DNA of 64,000 nucleotides from Flavobacteriales bacterium UBA6051 (lineage in GTDB: Bacteria; Bacteroidota; Bacteroidia; Flavobacteriales_D; Crocinitomicaceae), in assembly GCA_002427735.1 (NCBI GenBank), contig DIYP01000007.1:713397-777396 (forward strand), written 5' to 3'. The translations under genes were made by a program, and so were the position numbers. Positions 62,183 through 64,000 of the stretch are shown piece by piece. Within the stretch, counting starts at the first letter, position 1, and every line of letters starts with the position of its first letter. Below the pieces are notes generated by a model. It saw only the letters and a program-made list of their open reading frames with translations, searched no databases and was not told the origin of the DNA.

Positions 62183-64000
62183 TTATCGTGTGAACAACAT
62201 CTCTCTGAACTTAGGTAATCTCCATTCCTCATCATCTATCAACAATTCTAATTTGTCTGCGTGATAACGAATTTCGTCAAAGTAGATCTTAACTGTATCA
62301 CAGTATGCAATCGCTTTCTCTTCCATGTTTTCGATCTTGTTTGCCTTTTTCCGTGCAGCAAGCATTTCATCACTCAACGACTTCATTTTATTCAATCGCT
62401 CAGAAATTTGCTTAATCAGATCAATTGAGCCTGCAGCGGCTTCTTTACCCGCATTTGCTCCAAGGACATCCATTAGACCCTGAACATTTTTGATTAACTT
62501 GTTTTGATACTCAACGGCAGATGGGGCTATGAAATTCCCAACCATCTCTCCTATCACACGAGCCTCAATTTGAATCTTCATTACGTAGTTTTCAAATTCT
62601 ATCTCTTGACGCGCTGCTAATTCAACTGGTGTTAGGACATTCATTTCATCAAACAAGTTAACGAACTCTTTCTTCCCCCAAACTTGCAATGCTCTTGGAG
62701 TATCTTTCAGATTAGACAGCCCTCGTTTTTTGGCTTCCTTCACCCACTCTTCTCCATAACCATTGCCTTCGAAGCGAATCTTTTTAGATTCTTTGATAAG
62801 TTTCTGCAATTCCTTCAAAATCGCTTCATCTTTACCATCTCCTTTCTTAATTCTCGCATCCACACTTGATTTGAATGCATTTAACTGTTTTGCCATGATC
62901 GTATTCAAAACAATCATCGCTGATGAGCAGTTTGCAGAAGATCCTACTGCGCGGAACTCAAATTTATTTCCTGTAAACGCAAAAGGAGAAGTTCTATTTC
63001 GGTCAGTATTGTCCAACATGATTTGCGGAATCTTACCGATATTAAGCTTCAACTCTGTTTTATCTTCAGGCGTCATTTTTCCAGCCTTCACATTCTTCTC
63101 AATACTATCCAACAATTCTGTCAGCTGTGAACCAATGAACGTCGAAATAATTGCTGGGGGTGCTTCGTTTGCTCCCAATCGATGGTCATTTCCTGCACCA
63201 GCAATTGCGGCCCTGAGCAAATCTGCATTATCGTGAATTGCTTTAATCGTGTTCACAAAGAATGTCAGGAATTGAAGGTTACTCTTTGGATTCTTCCCTG
63301 GTGCAAGAAGATTGACTCCCGTATCAGTACTCAATGACCAGTTATTGTGTTTTCCAGAACCATTAACTCCTGCAAAGGGCTTTTCATGAAGAAGAACTCT
63401 GAAGTCATGACGTCGAGCAATTTTTTCCAACAAATCCATCAAGAGCAAGTTGTGGTCATTTGCCAAGTTACACTCTTCAAAGATTGGTGCACATTCAAAC
63501 TGATTTGGAGCAACTTCGTTATGGCGCGTAGTAACCGGAATCCCTAGACGAATAGCCTCTGTTTCAAAATCGCGCATAAAAGCGGTCACACGACCTGTAA
63601 TAGATCCAAAGTAATGATCATCCAATTGTTGACCTTTTGCAGAAGCATGTCCAAACAATGCGCGTCCTGTCATCATTAGGTCAGGTCGAGCATTGAACAA
63701 AGCTTTATCAACAAGGAAATACTCTTGCTCCCAACCCAAAGTTGCAGTCGTCTTCTTTACATTCTTGTCAAAATACTGACATACATCAACAGCTGCTTCA
63801 TTTACAGCATGCAGTGCTTTTAATAAAGGCATTTTGTAATCCAATGCTTCTCCTGTGTAAGCAATAAAGATGGTTGGAATACAAAGTGTTTTGTCAATTA
63901 CGAATGCGGGAGAGGAAGGATCCCATGCAGTGTAACCTCTCGCCTCGAATGTATTACGAATCCCTCCATTTGGGAATGAAGACGCATCAGGTTCTTGCTG
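62183..64000 (-). CDS. glnN: Glutamine synthetase type III (5' end outside the window)
   Basis: ATP-dependent synthesis of glutamine from glutamate and ammonia. The frame is open to the window edge: codons at 63845-64000 read QQEPDASSFPNGG, TFEARGYTAWDPSSP and FIAYTGEALDYKMP, all within the conserved GSIII core, so the methionine at 63844 is internal. 605 residues are in the window against ~700-730 in full-length GSIII. Other landmarks are WEQEYFLVD, TRHNEVAPNQFECAP, HEKPFAGVNGSGKHNNWS (ATP/glutamate site), RLGANEAPPAIIS and DRNRTSPFAFTGNKFEFR. GSIII is the usual form in Bacteroidota. It ends at the strong bidirectional terminator. Confidence 0.95.
   Translation of the reverse strand, partial: QQEPDASSFPNGGIRNTFEARGYTAWDPSSPAFVIDKTLCIPTIFIAYTGEALDYKMPLLKALHAVNEAAVDVCQYFDKNVKKTTATLGWEQEYFLVDKALFNARPDLMMTGRALFGHASAKGQQLDDHYFGSITGRVTAFMRDFETEAIRLGIPVTTRHNEVAPNQFECAPIFEECNLANDHNLLLMDLLEKIARRHDFRVLLHEKPFAGVNGSGKHNNWSLSTDTGVNLLAPGKNPKSNLQFLTFFVNTIKAIHDNADLLRAAIAGAGNDHRLGANEAPPAIISTFIGSQLTELLDSIEKNVKAGKMTPEDKTELKLNIGKIPQIMLDNTDRNRTSPFAFTGNKFEFRAVGSSANCSSAMIVLNTIMAKQLNAFKSSVDARIKKGDGKDEAILKELQKLIKESKKIRFEGNGYGEEWVKEAKKRGLSNLKDTPRALQVWGKKEFVNLFDEMNVLTPVELAARQEIEFENYVMKIQIEARVIGEMVGNFIAPSAVEYQNKLIKNVQGLMDVLGANAGKEAAAGSIDLIKQISERLNKMKSLSDEMLAARKKANKIENMEEKAIAYCDTVKIYFDEIRYHADKLELLIDDEEWRLPKFREMLFTR

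Noticed and set aside
62183..63844. Glutamine synthetase starting at the methionine at 63844
   Set aside because: The frame stays open to 64000 and encodes conserved GSIII sequence upstream, so this methionine is internal.
1..64000. Prophage, insertion sequence, tRNA or integrative element
   Set aside because: No transposase, integrase, phage or tRNA-like sequence was seen; gene content is ordinary chromosomal.

Overview
The window reads as a chromosomal segment of a Bacteroidota bacterium, most likely a marine-type Flavobacteriales member of the Cryomorphaceae/Crocinitomicaceae kind. The support is a PorT gene of the type IX secretion system (T9SS), two secreted proteins with T9SS C-terminal sorting domains, a TamL-type lipoprotein at the left edge, glycine-lipid acyltransferase genes, a type III glutamine synthetase, and many promoters with the Bacteroidota -7 element TAnnTTTG and little Shine-Dalgarno signal. 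Two menaquinone genes (ubiE/menG and menB) imply menaquinone respiration. The DNA is AT-rich and almost fully coding; no gap exceeds about 210 bp. I see no tRNA or rRNA gene, insertion sequence, prophage or CRISPR array. The family-level placement is inference.

Layout. 1-850: divergent tamL (partial) and a TrmH methylase. 825-7903: a minus-strand six-gene run (aminotransferase, PfkB/RfaE1-type kinase, TrkH, UbiE, PorT, FAD enzyme) from a promoter at 7896-7903. 7965-11335: two-gene membrane/surface unit (YfhO-like protein, SGNH hydrolase). 11469-13204: glsA-glsB glycine-lipid pair. 13269-14515: ECF sigma factor and a small lipoprotein. 14669-17446: uvrA. 17548-23517: an unknown secreted protein, a PHB-depolymerase-like esterase, a TonB-dependent receptor and a dicarboxylate/glutamate symporter. 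23728-25881: rho and a DUF4199 membrane protein. 26522-29040: trhO, trhP and a ferredoxin, a compact tRNA wobble-uridine hydroxylation unit. 29037-31135: a small unknown, Mpl ligase and a membrane protein.

31222-38287 holds ApbE and a giant 2,023-residue protein with about 22 tandem 60-residue TPR-like repeats. 38401-42782: a FAD amine oxidase, gcvT, an MtfA-SEC-C protease and small envelope proteins. 42867-45362: a secreted PPDK-like ATP-grasp protein. 45488-51136: a tightly overlapping six-gene operon (lipoprotein, epimerase-CBS fusion, DAHP synthase, KdsC-like phosphatase, lysine/alanine-dehydrogenase-like enzyme, MFS exporter). This is the best candidate for an undescribed pathway. 51305-54338: two alpha/beta hydrolases (one fused to a TerB-like domain, one T9SS-secreted) and a DCC thiol protein. 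54418-56321: 3-hydroxyacyl-CoA dehydrogenase and menB. 56370-60152: a WG-repeat protein, TonB and an AAC(3)-like acetyltransferase in one operon. 60302-64000: ribosomal protein L31, a beta-helix lipoprotein and glutamine synthetase III, which runs off the right edge.

Genes in the long runs are commonly coupled by 1-8 base overlaps (ATGA or TAATG). Convergent pairs often share their last 4-26 bases. Where the first possible start lies inside a promoter element or far ahead of a signal peptide, I moved the start downstream and say so in the entry.
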